Shown here: piece by piece, positions 1-6,515 of the stretch
Numbering within the stretch: the first letter of the stretch is position 1
How the letters are laid out: each line of letters opens with the position of its first letter
Assembly: GCA_900545805.1 (NCBI GenBank)
Contig: URAL01000031.1
Span: forward strand, 1-19,918
DNA: 19,918 nt
Source of the DNA: an uncultured Eubacteriales bacterium
GTDB taxonomy: Bacteria > Bacillota > Clostridia > Oscillospirales > Oscillospiraceae
Reading direction: 5' to 3'
The notes under the pieces: generated by a model
Database searches by the model: none
What the model was told of the DNA's origin: nothing
The model's input: the letters and a program-made list of their open reading frames with translations, nothing else
Position numbers and translations under genes: made by a program

Positions 1-8
1 TTATCCAT
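1..8 (-). CDS. Start of an unidentified gene running off the left edge
   Basis: Only the first two and a half codons (ATG GAT AA...) are inside the window, so no product can be named. The call rests on a GAGGAG ribosome binding site at 14-19, five bases before the ATG at 8-6, and on a promoter further upstream (-35 at 101-106, -10 at 78-83) pointing the same way. The start would be wrong if the frame closes immediately beyond the edge. Confidence 0.35.
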
Positions 9-77
9 CAGCTCTCCTCACATCAAATAAATCAGCAGAGAATAACTCATGGATTTACATAATTACTGCGTAAACAC

Positions 78-106
78 AATATAATACAATTTTTAAATGT
101 AATCAA
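78..106 (-). promoter_or_regulatory. Predicted sigma-A-type promoter for the gene off the left edge
   Basis: Read on the minus strand, a -35 box TTGATT (101-106) is followed after exactly 17 bases by a -10 box TATATT (78-83). The gene start at position 8 would give a leader of about 60-65 nt. The region is very AT-rich, which raises the chance of a fortuitous match. Confidence 0.5.
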
Positions 107-316
107 GCGTTTTCTTAAAATAATATCAATTTTGTTAATTATGTCGATATATTATGTAAACTTTGTTATGTAAACCATGTTACTCTCGGTCATTCAAAAG
201 TTCTCTGCCTCAAGCAATAATCACAAGATTTTGTTCAGCCTTAACGTGATATTCACTACATATAGGTTATCACTTAAAATTATGTAAACCGCCATTGCTA
301 TATACCGCTTGTTATA

Positions 317-727
317 TCAAGCCCGCTTTTTGCGGCTTTTATGAAAGTTTTTGTTACTTTTGCCTAAATTGATGCTCCCTCCTATCAGGCCGCTCACCGA
401 TGATACTGCAAATATCGTAATGATTTTAAGCCAATCCACCTCCGTCGGATAGGCAAGCAGCGGAACGGCCACGATAACAGCGGAATACATCAGCCCGATT
501 GTAAGGCCATATATGCTTCCTCTTCCCTGCCCTGTGTTCGATACGATCGACGCAGTCATCACACTAATCGCTATTGCTGCGCTTATCACAATATCCGAAT
601 ACTCCTGCTGGCATTTTCCGTTTTTTACGAGCAGTGCATATATGCCGCAAAGCACCGCCGTCAGAGCTATGGCCAAGACGGTCCCCGTCAGCACTCTGCT
701 TTTTCCCTTGCCTTTACTTGCAGACAT
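317..727 (-). CDS. yrzE: TIGR04086-type (YrzE-like) small integral membrane protein
   Basis: A 136-residue protein of unknown function with four predicted membrane helices at about residues 12-34, 45-63, 71-92 and 99-121. It has a basic N-terminus (KGKGKS) and a basic C-terminal tail ending RKKRA. The size, topology and place directly after yajC match the Firmicute TIGR04086/YrzE family, for which no function is established. An earlier in-frame ATG at 796 exists. I chose the ATG at 725-727 because a GGAGG ribosome binding site lies 7-8 bases before it and because the extra 23 residues would lie in the hairpin region and are hydrophilic and unlike the family. That binding site and the start codon both lie inside a long hairpin (725-785). 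The gene is probably the last of the queA operon. Confidence 0.8.
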   Translation of the reverse strand: MSASKGKGKSRVLTGTVLAIALTAVLCGIYALLVKNGKCQQEYSDIVISAAIAISVMTASIVSNTGQGRGSIYGLTIGLMYSAVIVAVPLLAYPTEVDWLKIITIFAVSSVSGLIGGSINLGKSNKNFHKSRKKRA

Positions 728-785
728 AAAAATACCTCCGGCACATGATGTTTGTACATCATATTTGTCCGAAGGTATTTTTATG
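725..785 (-). promoter_or_regulatory. Long hairpin sequestering the yrzE ribosome binding site and start codon, possibly also a yajC terminator
   Basis: Positions 725-737 pair perfectly with 773-785 (13 bp). After one mismatch (738/772), 739-741 pair with 769-771, and after an internal loop 745-751 pair with 756-762 around a 4-nt loop. On the minus-strand RNA the 3' arm contains the GGAGG site and the ATG of yrzE. The base of the 3' arm reads TATTTTT, so it could also act as an intrinsic terminator after yajC, whose stop is 28 nt upstream. It would either limit read-through into yrzE or restrict its translation. Confidence 0.65.
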
Positions 786-812
786 CTATACAGCATTGAG
801 CATTGCGCCTAA

Positions 813-1139
813 TTACTTTTTCTCTTTTTCCTTTGCTTCCGCCGCTTCAGCTCTTACGTTGCTGCTGACAGCCCACTTCTTGAACTGAACGCGAACCTTA
901 TCCTCGCCGGTCTCGAGGGTGATATCATCCTCAGTAACATGAACGATAGTTCCCATTATTCCGCCAATGGTAACGATCTCATCGCCGACGCTCAGTGCGC
1001 TGCGCATTGCTTCTATCTTCTTCTGCTTTTTCTTCTCGGGACGAATCATGAAGAACCACATCAGGACGAAGAACAGAAGAAGGATAATGATCATGGAACC
1101 GGAACCGCCTGCTCCGCTGGTTGCTGCTGCTAAAAACAT
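813..1139 (-). CDS. yajC: Preprotein translocase subunit YajC
   Basis: A 108-residue protein with a short glycine/serine-rich N-terminus, one membrane helix at about residues 15-32, and the hallmark RPEKKKQKK sequence just after it. A small cytoplasmic domain follows (VGDEIVTIGGIMGTIV) with a Lys/Glu-rich tail. This is the typical YajC layout and length. YajC associates with SecDF and the SecYEG translocon in the inner membrane as an accessory factor. An AAGGAG site lies about 7 bases before the ATG. The gene follows tgt, the same order as in Bacillus and many Clostridia, and is presumably cotranscribed with queA and tgt. Confidence 0.95.
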   Translation of the reverse strand: MFLAAATSGAGGSGSMIIILLLFFVLMWFFMIRPEKKKQKKIEAMRSALSVGDEIVTIGGIMGTIVHVTEDDITLETGEDKVRVQFKKWAVSSNVRAEAAEAKEKEKK

Positions 1140-1215
1140 AGTGTGCTCCTTATATCAAAAAATTTTTTCACTTTACGCATTATTATACATAGTAATGCTT
1201 CGCATTTCAAGTCTT

Positions 1216-2346
1216 TTATATCCTCGTATCCAACATTTTTGAATACTTTCCCCGAAACTGTTCAAAACCTTCGGTTTCAAGGCTCTCGCGTATTCTTTCT
1301 GTGAGCTTATTGTAAAAATATAAATTGTGCATGACTGCAAAGCGCATTGCCAGCATTTCATTTGCCTTGAACAGATGACGTATATACGCCTTGCTATACC
1401 GCTTACAGACCGGGCAGTCGCACTCCGAGTCTATCGGCAGCTCGTCACGCATGTATTTTTCGTTTTTGATGTTAATGATCCCGTTCCAGGTAAACAGGTG
1501 CCCGTGCCTGCCGTTTCGGGCCGGCATGACGCAGTCAAAAAAGTCAACTCCGCGCGCAACGCCTTCTATAATATTGCCCGGCGTGCCTACGCCCATGAGA
1601 TAGCGGGGCTTGTCCTTGGGCATATGCTCTTCAACGGCTTGAATGGTATCATACATTTCCTGATGCGTTTCGCCGACGGCAAGACCGCCGATGGCGTATC
1701 CGGGAAGATCGAGCTCAGCAATTTTTTTCATGTGTTCGATACGTATATCGGTAAATACCGCGCCCTGATTTATGCCGAACAGCATCTGTCCGGGATTGAC
1801 CGCATCCTCACGGCTGTTGTATTCTCCGATCGCCGCCTTACATCTGATGAGCCAGCGATAGGTGCGTTCGCAGGATTTTTCAACATACTCTCGCGGGGAC
1901 GGGATCTTTATGCACTCGTCAAAGGCCATGGCAATATCCGAGCCGAGGTTCGCCTGTATTCTCATGCTCTCTTCAGGCCCCATAAATATGTGCCGTCCGT
2001 CGATGTGGGAATTAAATTTTACGCCATCTTCGCTGATCTTTCGCAGGCTTGCCAGCGAAAATATCTGAAATCCGCCGCTGTCTGTAAGTATGGGGCCGTC
2101 CCATGTCATAAATCTATGAAGGCCGCCCATATCCCTTACCAATTCATCTCCGGGTCTGAGGTGCAGATGATATGTGTTGGACAGCTCGACCTGACAGCCG
2201 ATGGTCTTGAGATCCGCCGCGGAGAGCGCACCTTTTATAGCGGCGGCAGTACCGACATTCATGAATACAGGCGTTTGCACAGTTCCGTGAGGCGTTTCAA
2301 GCTCACCTCGGCGGGCGCGGCCCTCTTGCTTTTTTAGTTTAAACAT
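1216..2346 (-). CDS. tgt: tRNA-guanine(34) transglycosylase (queuine tRNA-ribosyltransferase)
   Basis: Exchanges guanine-34 in the anticodon wobble position of tRNAs for Asp, Asn, His and Tyr for preQ1, an early step of queuosine modification. The 376-residue protein matches the family length and folds as a TIM barrel. Visible landmarks are the TDSGGF loop with the catalytic Asp89, GGLAVGE near 220-226, the nucleophile Asp271 in FFDCVMPARNGR, and the structural zinc site Cys309, Cys311, Cys314 with His340. A strong GGAGGGG ribosome binding site precedes the ATG. It lies 11 bp after queA, which acts two steps later on the same base, so the two are almost certainly cotranscribed. Confidence 0.97.
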   Translation of the reverse strand: MFKLKKQEGRARRGELETPHGTVQTPVFMNVGTAAAIKGALSAADLKTIGCQVELSNTYHLHLRPGDELVRDMGGLHRFMTWDGPILTDSGGFQIFSLASLRKISEDGVKFNSHIDGRHIFMGPEESMRIQANLGSDIAMAFDECIKIPSPREYVEKSCERTYRWLIRCKAAIGEYNSREDAVNPGQMLFGINQGAVFTDIRIEHMKKIAELDLPGYAIGGLAVGETHQEMYDTIQAVEEHMPKDKPRYLMGVGTPGNIIEGVARGVDFFDCVMPARNGRHGHLFTWNGIINIKNEKYMRDELPIDSECDCPVCKRYSKAYIRHLFKANEMLAMRFAVMHNLYFYNKLTERIRESLETEGFEQFRGKYSKMLDTRI

Positions 2347-2357
2347 GGTCCCCTCCC

Positions 2358-3380
2358 CTATTCAATAAACATCGCATCCCCGAACGAGAAGAATCTGTAC
2401 TCCTGCTCTACGGCAGCAGAATACGCATGCAGCACATTCTCACGTCCCGCAAGAGCCGAGACGAGCATTATAAGCGTGCTCTCCGGCAGATGGAAGTTTG
2501 TTATCAGAGCATCGATGCATTTAAACCTATAACCGGGATAAATGAATATATTCGTCCAGCCTGAGCTTTCATTTATCGTTCCGTCCTCCTGTGCAAAGCT
2601 TTCGAGCGTGCGGCATGAGGTAGTTCCGACAGCAATCACTCTGCCGCCATTTTTCTTTGTTTTATTAATTATTTCTGCCGTTTTCTTCGGAACCACGCAA
2701 AACTCCGAGTGCATCTCGTGCTCCTCTATTATTTCGGTCTTCACGGGTCTGAACGTTCCGAGGCCGACATGCAGCGTGACAAAGCACGTGTTCACGCCAA
2801 TGTCCTCTATTTCTTTAAGAAGCTCTTTTGTAAAATGCAGACCTGCCGTCGGCGCGGCAGCACTGCCGAGCTCACGTGAATATACCGTTTGATATCGCTC
2901 GGAATCCTGAAGCTCTTTCTTTATATATGGAGGAAGAGGCATTTTACCCAATTTTTCAAGCTTTTCGAGAAATACTCCCTCATAGTGAAACCTTACTATT
3001 CTGTTTCCTCCCTCGGCAACACTCATGACAGTTGCCGTGAGCTCACCGCCGCCGAACGTAAGCTCCGTGCCGGGCTTCGTCTTCCTGCCGGGGCGGCTCA
3101 GGCATTCCCAGCAGCCGTCACCGAGGTCGCGCAGCAAAACAAGCTCCACAAGACCTCCGCTTTTGCGCGAGCCTATGAGACGTGCCGGAAGGACTCGTGA
3201 ATCATTCATAACAAGGCAGTCGCCTGCCTTCAGATATTTGGTTATATCGTGAAAATGCCCGTGCTCAATTTCTCCGGTGCTCTTGTCCAAATGCAGAAGG
3301 CGCGAGGAATCGCGCTTTTCAAGCGGCGTTTGGGCTATAAGTCTCTCGGGCAGATAAAAATCAAAATCCGATTTATTCAT
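2358..3380 (-). CDS. queA: S-adenosylmethionine:tRNA ribosyltransferase-isomerase
   Basis: Transfers and isomerises the ribosyl group of S-adenosylmethionine onto preQ1-tRNA to give epoxyqueuosine. The 340-residue length is typical. Family motifs are the N-terminal FDFYLPERLIAQTP with the following RDSSRLL, GDCLVMNDSRVLPARL, AAPTAGLHFT, TLHVGLGTFRPV, GTTSCRTLE and the C-terminal ALITNFHLPESTLIMLVSA. It is first in the queA-tgt-yajC-yrzE unit. A GGAG sequence lies about 9 bases before the ATG, and a well-formed promoter is found at 3427-3455. No preQ1 synthesis genes are in the window, so the organism may make preQ1 elsewhere or salvage it. Confidence 0.97.
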   Translation of the reverse strand: MNKSDFDFYLPERLIAQTPLEKRDSSRLLHLDKSTGEIEHGHFHDITKYLKAGDCLVMNDSRVLPARLIGSRKSGGLVELVLLRDLGDGCWECLSRPGRKTKPGTELTFGGGELTATVMSVAEGGNRIVRFHYEGVFLEKLEKLGKMPLPPYIKKELQDSERYQTVYSRELGSAAAPTAGLHFTKELLKEIEDIGVNTCFVTLHVGLGTFRPVKTEIIEEHEMHSEFCVVPKKTAEIINKTKKNGGRVIAVGTTSCRTLESFAQEDGTINESSGWTNIFIYPGYRFKCIDALITNFHLPESTLIMLVSALAGRENVLHAYSAAVEQEYRFFSFGDAMFIE

Positions 3381-3426
3381 TGCACATATGCTCCGTTAAT
3401 ATAATGTATTATTGCGGTGAGCTTTA

Positions 3427-3455
3427 ATTATAATACAAAGCTCGAAATAATTCAA
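3427..3455 (-). promoter_or_regulatory. Predicted promoter of the queA-tgt-yajC-yrzE unit
   Basis: On the minus strand a -35 box TTGAAT (3450-3455) and a perfect -10 box TATAAT (3427-3432) are separated by 17 bp. The leader to queA would be about 40 nt. On the opposite strand, dapA starts at 3517 and I found no equally convincing promoter for it in this divergent region. Confidence 0.75.
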
Positions 3456-3516
3456 CAAGTCATATATCTCTGCGCGCTGTCATAATGTTTATAAGTATCA
3501 TGATTGGAGGTACGCT

Positions 3517-4419
3517 ATGTTCAAAACTCCGATATTTAAGGGGTCGTGCACCGCGATAGTAACGCCGTTTAATGATAACGGCATTGATTTTGATAAAATG
3601 GCGGAGCTCATTGATTATCAGTATGATAATGGCACTGCAGCTCTTGTCGTATGCGGTACAACCGGCGAAAATGCGACAATGAGCCGATATGAGCACGAGG
3701 AGCTTATTGAATTTGTCTGCCGGCATAACGACGGGCGCATGAAAATTATCGCCGGTATCGGCAGCAACGACACGACCAAGGCTCTAGGCTTTGCCAAATG
3801 TGCGCTCAGATGCGATGCCGACGGTGTGCTCATGGTAACGCCGTACTATAACAAGGCAACGCAGAGCGGATTGGTAAGGCACTTTACATATGTGGCCGAT
3901 CGGGTTGATATCCCGATGATAGTTTATAACGTTCCCTCCCGAACCAGCATCGGCATAAGGCTTGAGACATATGTCGAACTGTCAAAGCATCCGAACATAA
4001 ACGGCGTGAAAGAGGCATCCGGCGATTTCAGTCTTTTTGCAGCTACAAGAGCAGAATGCGGAAACGATCTGTTTATTTGGAGCGGCAACGATGACAACAC
4101 AGTACCGATGATGGCGCTTGGTGCACTGGGTGTTATATCCGTCGCATCAAATGTAGTGCCGGCAGCGGTCGCAAAACTGTGCGAGCTCTGTCTTGACGGC
4201 AGCTTTCTTCAGGCTCAGCAATTATACTTTAAATATTCGCGGCTGTTTTCCGATTTATTTATTGAAACCAATCCTATCCCCGTAAAGGCTGCGATGCGAA
4301 TGATAGGCATTGACTGCGGAAAGCTGCGTCTGCCGCTTACCGAAATATCTACCGAGCATCTGCATCGTCTATCGGAAACCATGCGTAACTGCGGCATCGG
4401 CATAAAAGCAGAAAACTGA
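3517..4419 (+). CDS. dapA: 4-hydroxy-tetrahydrodipicolinate synthase
   Basis: Condenses pyruvate with aspartate semialdehyde in the first committed step to diaminopimelate and lysine. The 300-residue protein is close to the usual 290-300. The catalytic set is complete: Thr48 and Thr49 in GTTGE, Tyr111 in TPYYN, Tyr137 in YNVPSRT, Arg142, and the Schiff-base lysine Lys165 in GVKEASGD. ETNPIPVKAAM near the C-terminus is also typical. A GGAGG site lies 7 bases before the ATG. It is a single-gene unit: it diverges from queA and is followed at once by a strong terminator (4445-4467). No lysine riboswitch-like leader is visible in the 136-bp upstream gap. Other class I aldolases of the family (such as N-acetylneuraminate lyase) are less likely given these motifs. 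Confidence 0.95.
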   Translation: MFKTPIFKGSCTAIVTPFNDNGIDFDKMAELIDYQYDNGTAALVVCGTTGENATMSRYEHEELIEFVCRHNDGRMKIIAGIGSNDTTKALGFAKCALRCDADGVLMVTPYYNKATQSGLVRHFTYVADRVDIPMIVYNVPSRTSIGIRLETYVELSKHPNINGVKEASGDFSLFAATRAECGNDLFIWSGNDDNTVPMMALGALGVISVASNVVPAAVAKLCELCLDGSFLQAQQLYFKYSRLFSDLFIETNPIPVKAAMRMIGIDCGKLRLPLTEISTEHLHRLSETMRNCGIGIKAEN

Positions 4420-4444
4420 AAAGAGCAAGGCATTTGACACGCTG

Positions 4445-4467
4445 ACCGGCCTATGGCCGGTTTTTTT
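4445..4467 (+). terminator. Intrinsic terminator of dapA
   Basis: A 7-bp perfect GC-rich stem (ACCGGCC with GGCCGGT, loop TAT) runs directly into seven T residues, 25 nt after the dapA stop. Confidence 0.9.
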
Positions 4468-4601
4468 ATTTTATATATTCGCCGTCAGTTTTTTATAGTC
4501 ACAGCACAGATGATGCTGCTCCGTACCCATAAGGCCGAAGCTTGAGCCCAGGCAGCATGCTTCCAGCTTCACTCGGCCACGGTAATATAGCATAAAAAGC
4601 T

Positions 4602-4630
4602 TTGCTTTTGCGCAATATCTGTGATAATAT
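4602..4630 (+). promoter_or_regulatory. Predicted promoter of prfC
   Basis: A -35 box TTGCTT (4602-4607), a 17-bp spacer and a -10 box TAATAT (4625-4630, overlapping GATAAT) precede prfC by about 39 bases. The gap between the dapA terminator and this promoter (4468-4601) holds a hairpin (4533-4542 with 4565-4578) and, on the minus strand, a short Cys/His-rich open frame of doubtful status. Confidence 0.55.
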
Positions 4631-4668
4631 ATTAAATCGTGTGAAAAATTATTGGGAGAGAAGCATGT

Positions 4669-6261
4669 ATGGCTGATATCAGAAAGGAAATTGAACGGCG
4701 CAGAACCTTTGCGATAATCTCGCACCCTGACGCCGGCAAAACAACGCTTACGGAAAAGCTGCTGCTCTACGGCGGGGCGATACAGCTCGCGGGCTCTGTA
4801 AAGGGTAAAGCTACGGCGCGGCATGCCGTGTCTGACTGGATGGAGCTTGAAAAGCAGCGAGGAATATCAATTAGCTCATCTGTAATGCAGTTTGAATATA
4901 ATGGCTACTGCATCAATATTCTTGACACTCCCGGTCACCAAGACTTTTCCGAGGATACCTACCGCACACTCATGGCCGCCGACAGCGCCGTCATGGTTAT
5001 CGACGCGGCAAAGGGCATTGAACCGCAGACTAGAAAGCTCTTTAAAATATGCGCAATGCGCAATATACCCATCTTCACCTTTATAAACAAGCTCGACCGC
5101 GAGGCGAGAAGCCCCTACGATCTTATGGAGGAGCTTGAGCAGGAGTTCGGCATCGGCACCTATCCTATGAACTGGCCCATCGGCTGCGGCATGGACTTCA
5201 AGGGTGTGTACGACCGCGAAAAGCGCGAGATACTCGCATTCAACGAATTTCACCGCGGTCAGGACAAGATAAAGGCTATCGAGTGCAGCCTTGACGATAC
5301 CGAGACCCTCGACAGTCTGATCGGCGAAAAGCTGCGCAGAACACTGTGCGACGACGTTGAGCTGTTGGACGGAGCGGGCTACGAGTTTGATATTGAGCAG
5401 GTGCGCGACGGCAAATTAAGCCCCGTATTCTTCGGCTCGGCACTCAACAACTTCGGCATCGAGCCGTTCCTAGAAAGCTTTCTTGACATGACCATGCCTC
5501 CACTGCCGCGCAGGGCCGGCGATGAGATCGTCGATCCGTTTACCGACAAGTTCTCGGCCTTCGTATTCAAGATCCAGGCGAACATGAACAAGGCTCACCG
5601 CGACAGGATAGCGTTCATGCGCATATGCTCTGGCAAGTTCGAGCGCGACAAGGAATACTTCCATGTTCAGGGCGGCAAGGCGATCCGCCTGGCGCAGCCG
5701 CAGCAGCTCATGGCGCAGGAGCGCGCAATAATAGACGAGGCCTACGCCGGAGATATTATCGGTGTTTTCGACCCCGGCATCTTCTCGATCGGCGACACGA
5801 TATGCGACAAGAGCATGAAGGTCGAATTTGAGGGCATTCCTACCTTTGCTCCCGAGATTTTCGCGGGCGTTGAGCGTATCGATACGATGAAGCGCAAGCA
5901 GTTTGAAAAGGGCATCATGCAGATAGCTCAGGAGGGCGCGATACAGATATTCCACGAGCCGTACACCGGCGTTGAGGAGATCATCGTTGGCGTCGTCGGC
6001 ATACTTCAGCTCGAGGTGCTCGAATACAGGCTGAAAAACGAGTACGGCGTTGACGTTCGCCGCCGCAGCATGCCCTACGAGGTCGTGCGCTGGATAGATA
6101 ACGAGGGTCTCAACCCCAACGATCTCAATCTTACGAGCGACACGAAGTGGGTTCAGGATTTCCGCGGAAATAACCTGCTGCTGTTCACCTCCGAGTGGTG
6201 CGTAAACTGGGCGCTTACGAAAAATCCGGGGCTTGAGCTCAGGGAATTCAACAGAGAGTAA
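4669..6261 (+). CDS. prfC: Peptide chain release factor 3
   Basis: A translational GTPase that recycles RF1/RF2 from the ribosome after termination and has a role in quality control after mistranslation. The 530-residue length fits RF3. The GTPase motifs are HPDAGKTT (19-26), the switch I region with ISISSS (66-71), DTPGH (86-90) and NKLD (140-143). The DAGKTT form of the P-loop and the SDWMELEKQRGISISSS segment separate RF3 from EF-G. Domain II/III sequence follows without a break. The start is the second of two closely spaced ATGs: the one at 4665 is in another frame, while 4669 has GGGAGAG about 8 bases upstream. The gene stands alone between its own promoter and a hairpin. Confidence 0.96.
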   Translation: MADIRKEIERRRTFAIISHPDAGKTTLTEKLLLYGGAIQLAGSVKGKATARHAVSDWMELEKQRGISISSSVMQFEYNGYCINILDTPGHQDFSEDTYRTLMAADSAVMVIDAAKGIEPQTRKLFKICAMRNIPIFTFINKLDREARSPYDLMEELEQEFGIGTYPMNWPIGCGMDFKGVYDREKREILAFNEFHRGQDKIKAIECSLDDTETLDSLIGEKLRRTLCDDVELLDGAGYEFDIEQVRDGKLSPVFFGSALNNFGIEPFLESFLDMTMPPLPRRAGDEIVDPFTDKFSAFVFKIQANMNKAHRDRIAFMRICSGKFERDKEYFHVQGGKAIRLAQPQQLMAQERAIIDEAYAGDIIGVFDPGIFSIGDTICDKSMKVEFEGIPTFAPEIFAGVERIDTMKRKQFEKGIMQIAQEGAIQIFHEPYTGVEEIIVGVVGILQLEVLEYRLKNEYGVDVRRRSMPYEVVRWIDNEGLNPNDLNLTSDTKWVQDFRGNNLLLFTSEWCVNWALTKNPGLELREFNRE

Positions 6262-6293
6262 AAAAATGCACCGCATGGTTTCCCATGCGGTGC
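6261..6293 (-). terminator. Strong hairpin terminator between convergent prfC and the SLH gene
   Basis: An 11-bp perfect stem (6268-6278 with 6283-6293) has a 4-nt loop. On the minus strand it is followed by A then seven T (opposite 6261-6267), making it an excellent terminator for the SLH-protein transcript. On the plus strand only a short TTTT follows after some bases, so it is weaker for prfC, although it sits directly at its stop codon. Confidence 0.8.
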
Positions 6294-6397
6294 GGCGTAT
6301 TTTGTGGGGCGCTGCTTCGCCCTTCCCTATAGCTTATTGACGATTTTATAATACCACAATTTGCTCGCTTCTTAAATTCGCAGTTATCCCAAACTTG

Positions 6398-6444
6398 CGT
6401 GCGACTTTTTGTGAGTTTTTCACAAAGTTGTCAAAAGTCGCACG
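6398..6444. repeat. Nested inverted repeat (cruciform-like) downstream of the SLH gene
   Basis: The 12-base arms CGTGCGACTTTT (6398-6409) and AAAAGTCGCACG (6433-6444) are perfectly complementary. Between them, TTTGTGA (6408-6414) and TCACAAA (6420-6426) form an inner stem. There is no following T-run on either strand, so it is not a standard terminator. It may be a dispersed repeat of the REP/MITE type or a protein-binding dyad; nothing in the window decides. Confidence 0.6.
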
Positions 6445-6466
6445 AATACGCACTTATCAAGGCCGC

Positions 6467-6493
6467 ACGCCGGGGCAAAAGCCCCGGCGTTTT
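6467..6493 (+). terminator. GC-rich hairpin with short T-run, possible back-up terminator
   Basis: A 10-bp stem (6467-6476 with 6481-6490, loop AAAA) includes the GCCGGGGC/GCCCCGGC pair and continues into TTTTGG on the plus strand. It lies about 25 bases beyond the SLH stop codon and some 205 bases past prfC. On the minus strand no T-run follows, so there it may only stabilise the mRNA 3' end. Confidence 0.45.
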
Positions 6494-6515
6494 GGTTTAT
6501 GTCCTGTTATGCTGC

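Larger units (their letters stand above)
1..316. other. AT-rich intergenic region with three TTATGTAAAC copies
   Basis: I see no gene here apart from the start codon at the left edge. The 10-mer TTATGTAAAC occurs at 152-161, 166-175 and 280-289, all in the same orientation. The first two are 14 bp apart. All lie upstream of the minus-strand promoter at 78-106 and downstream of yrzE. They could be binding sites for a regulator, but no known box was recognised and the AT-rich context weakens the case. Confidence 0.35.

Noticed and set aside
143..149. A Spo0A box (TGTCGAA-like) in the left intergenic region
   Set aside because: Only TGTCGAT is present, a single imperfect match in AT-rich DNA, too weak to call.
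317..345. Hairpin at the 3' end of yrzE as a terminator
   Set aside because: The imperfect stem lies inside the last codons, and no T-run follows on the minus strand.
1327..2337. A 336-codon plus-strand open frame opposite tgt
   Set aside because: Antisense to a gene with all catalytic residues intact, with no ribosome binding site and no recognisable motif.
4533..4578. Signal recognition particle RNA, tRNA or riboswitch in the dapA-prfC gap
   Set aside because: The GGAAGC-like stretch on the minus strand tempted an SRP call, but the conserved tetraloop and symmetric loop do not fit. No acceptor/T-arm pairing or known aptamer was recognised.
5470..6276. A 268-codon minus-strand open frame opposite prfC
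   Set aside because: Shadow of prfC; it even runs through the terminator hairpin, with no motifs or ribosome binding site.
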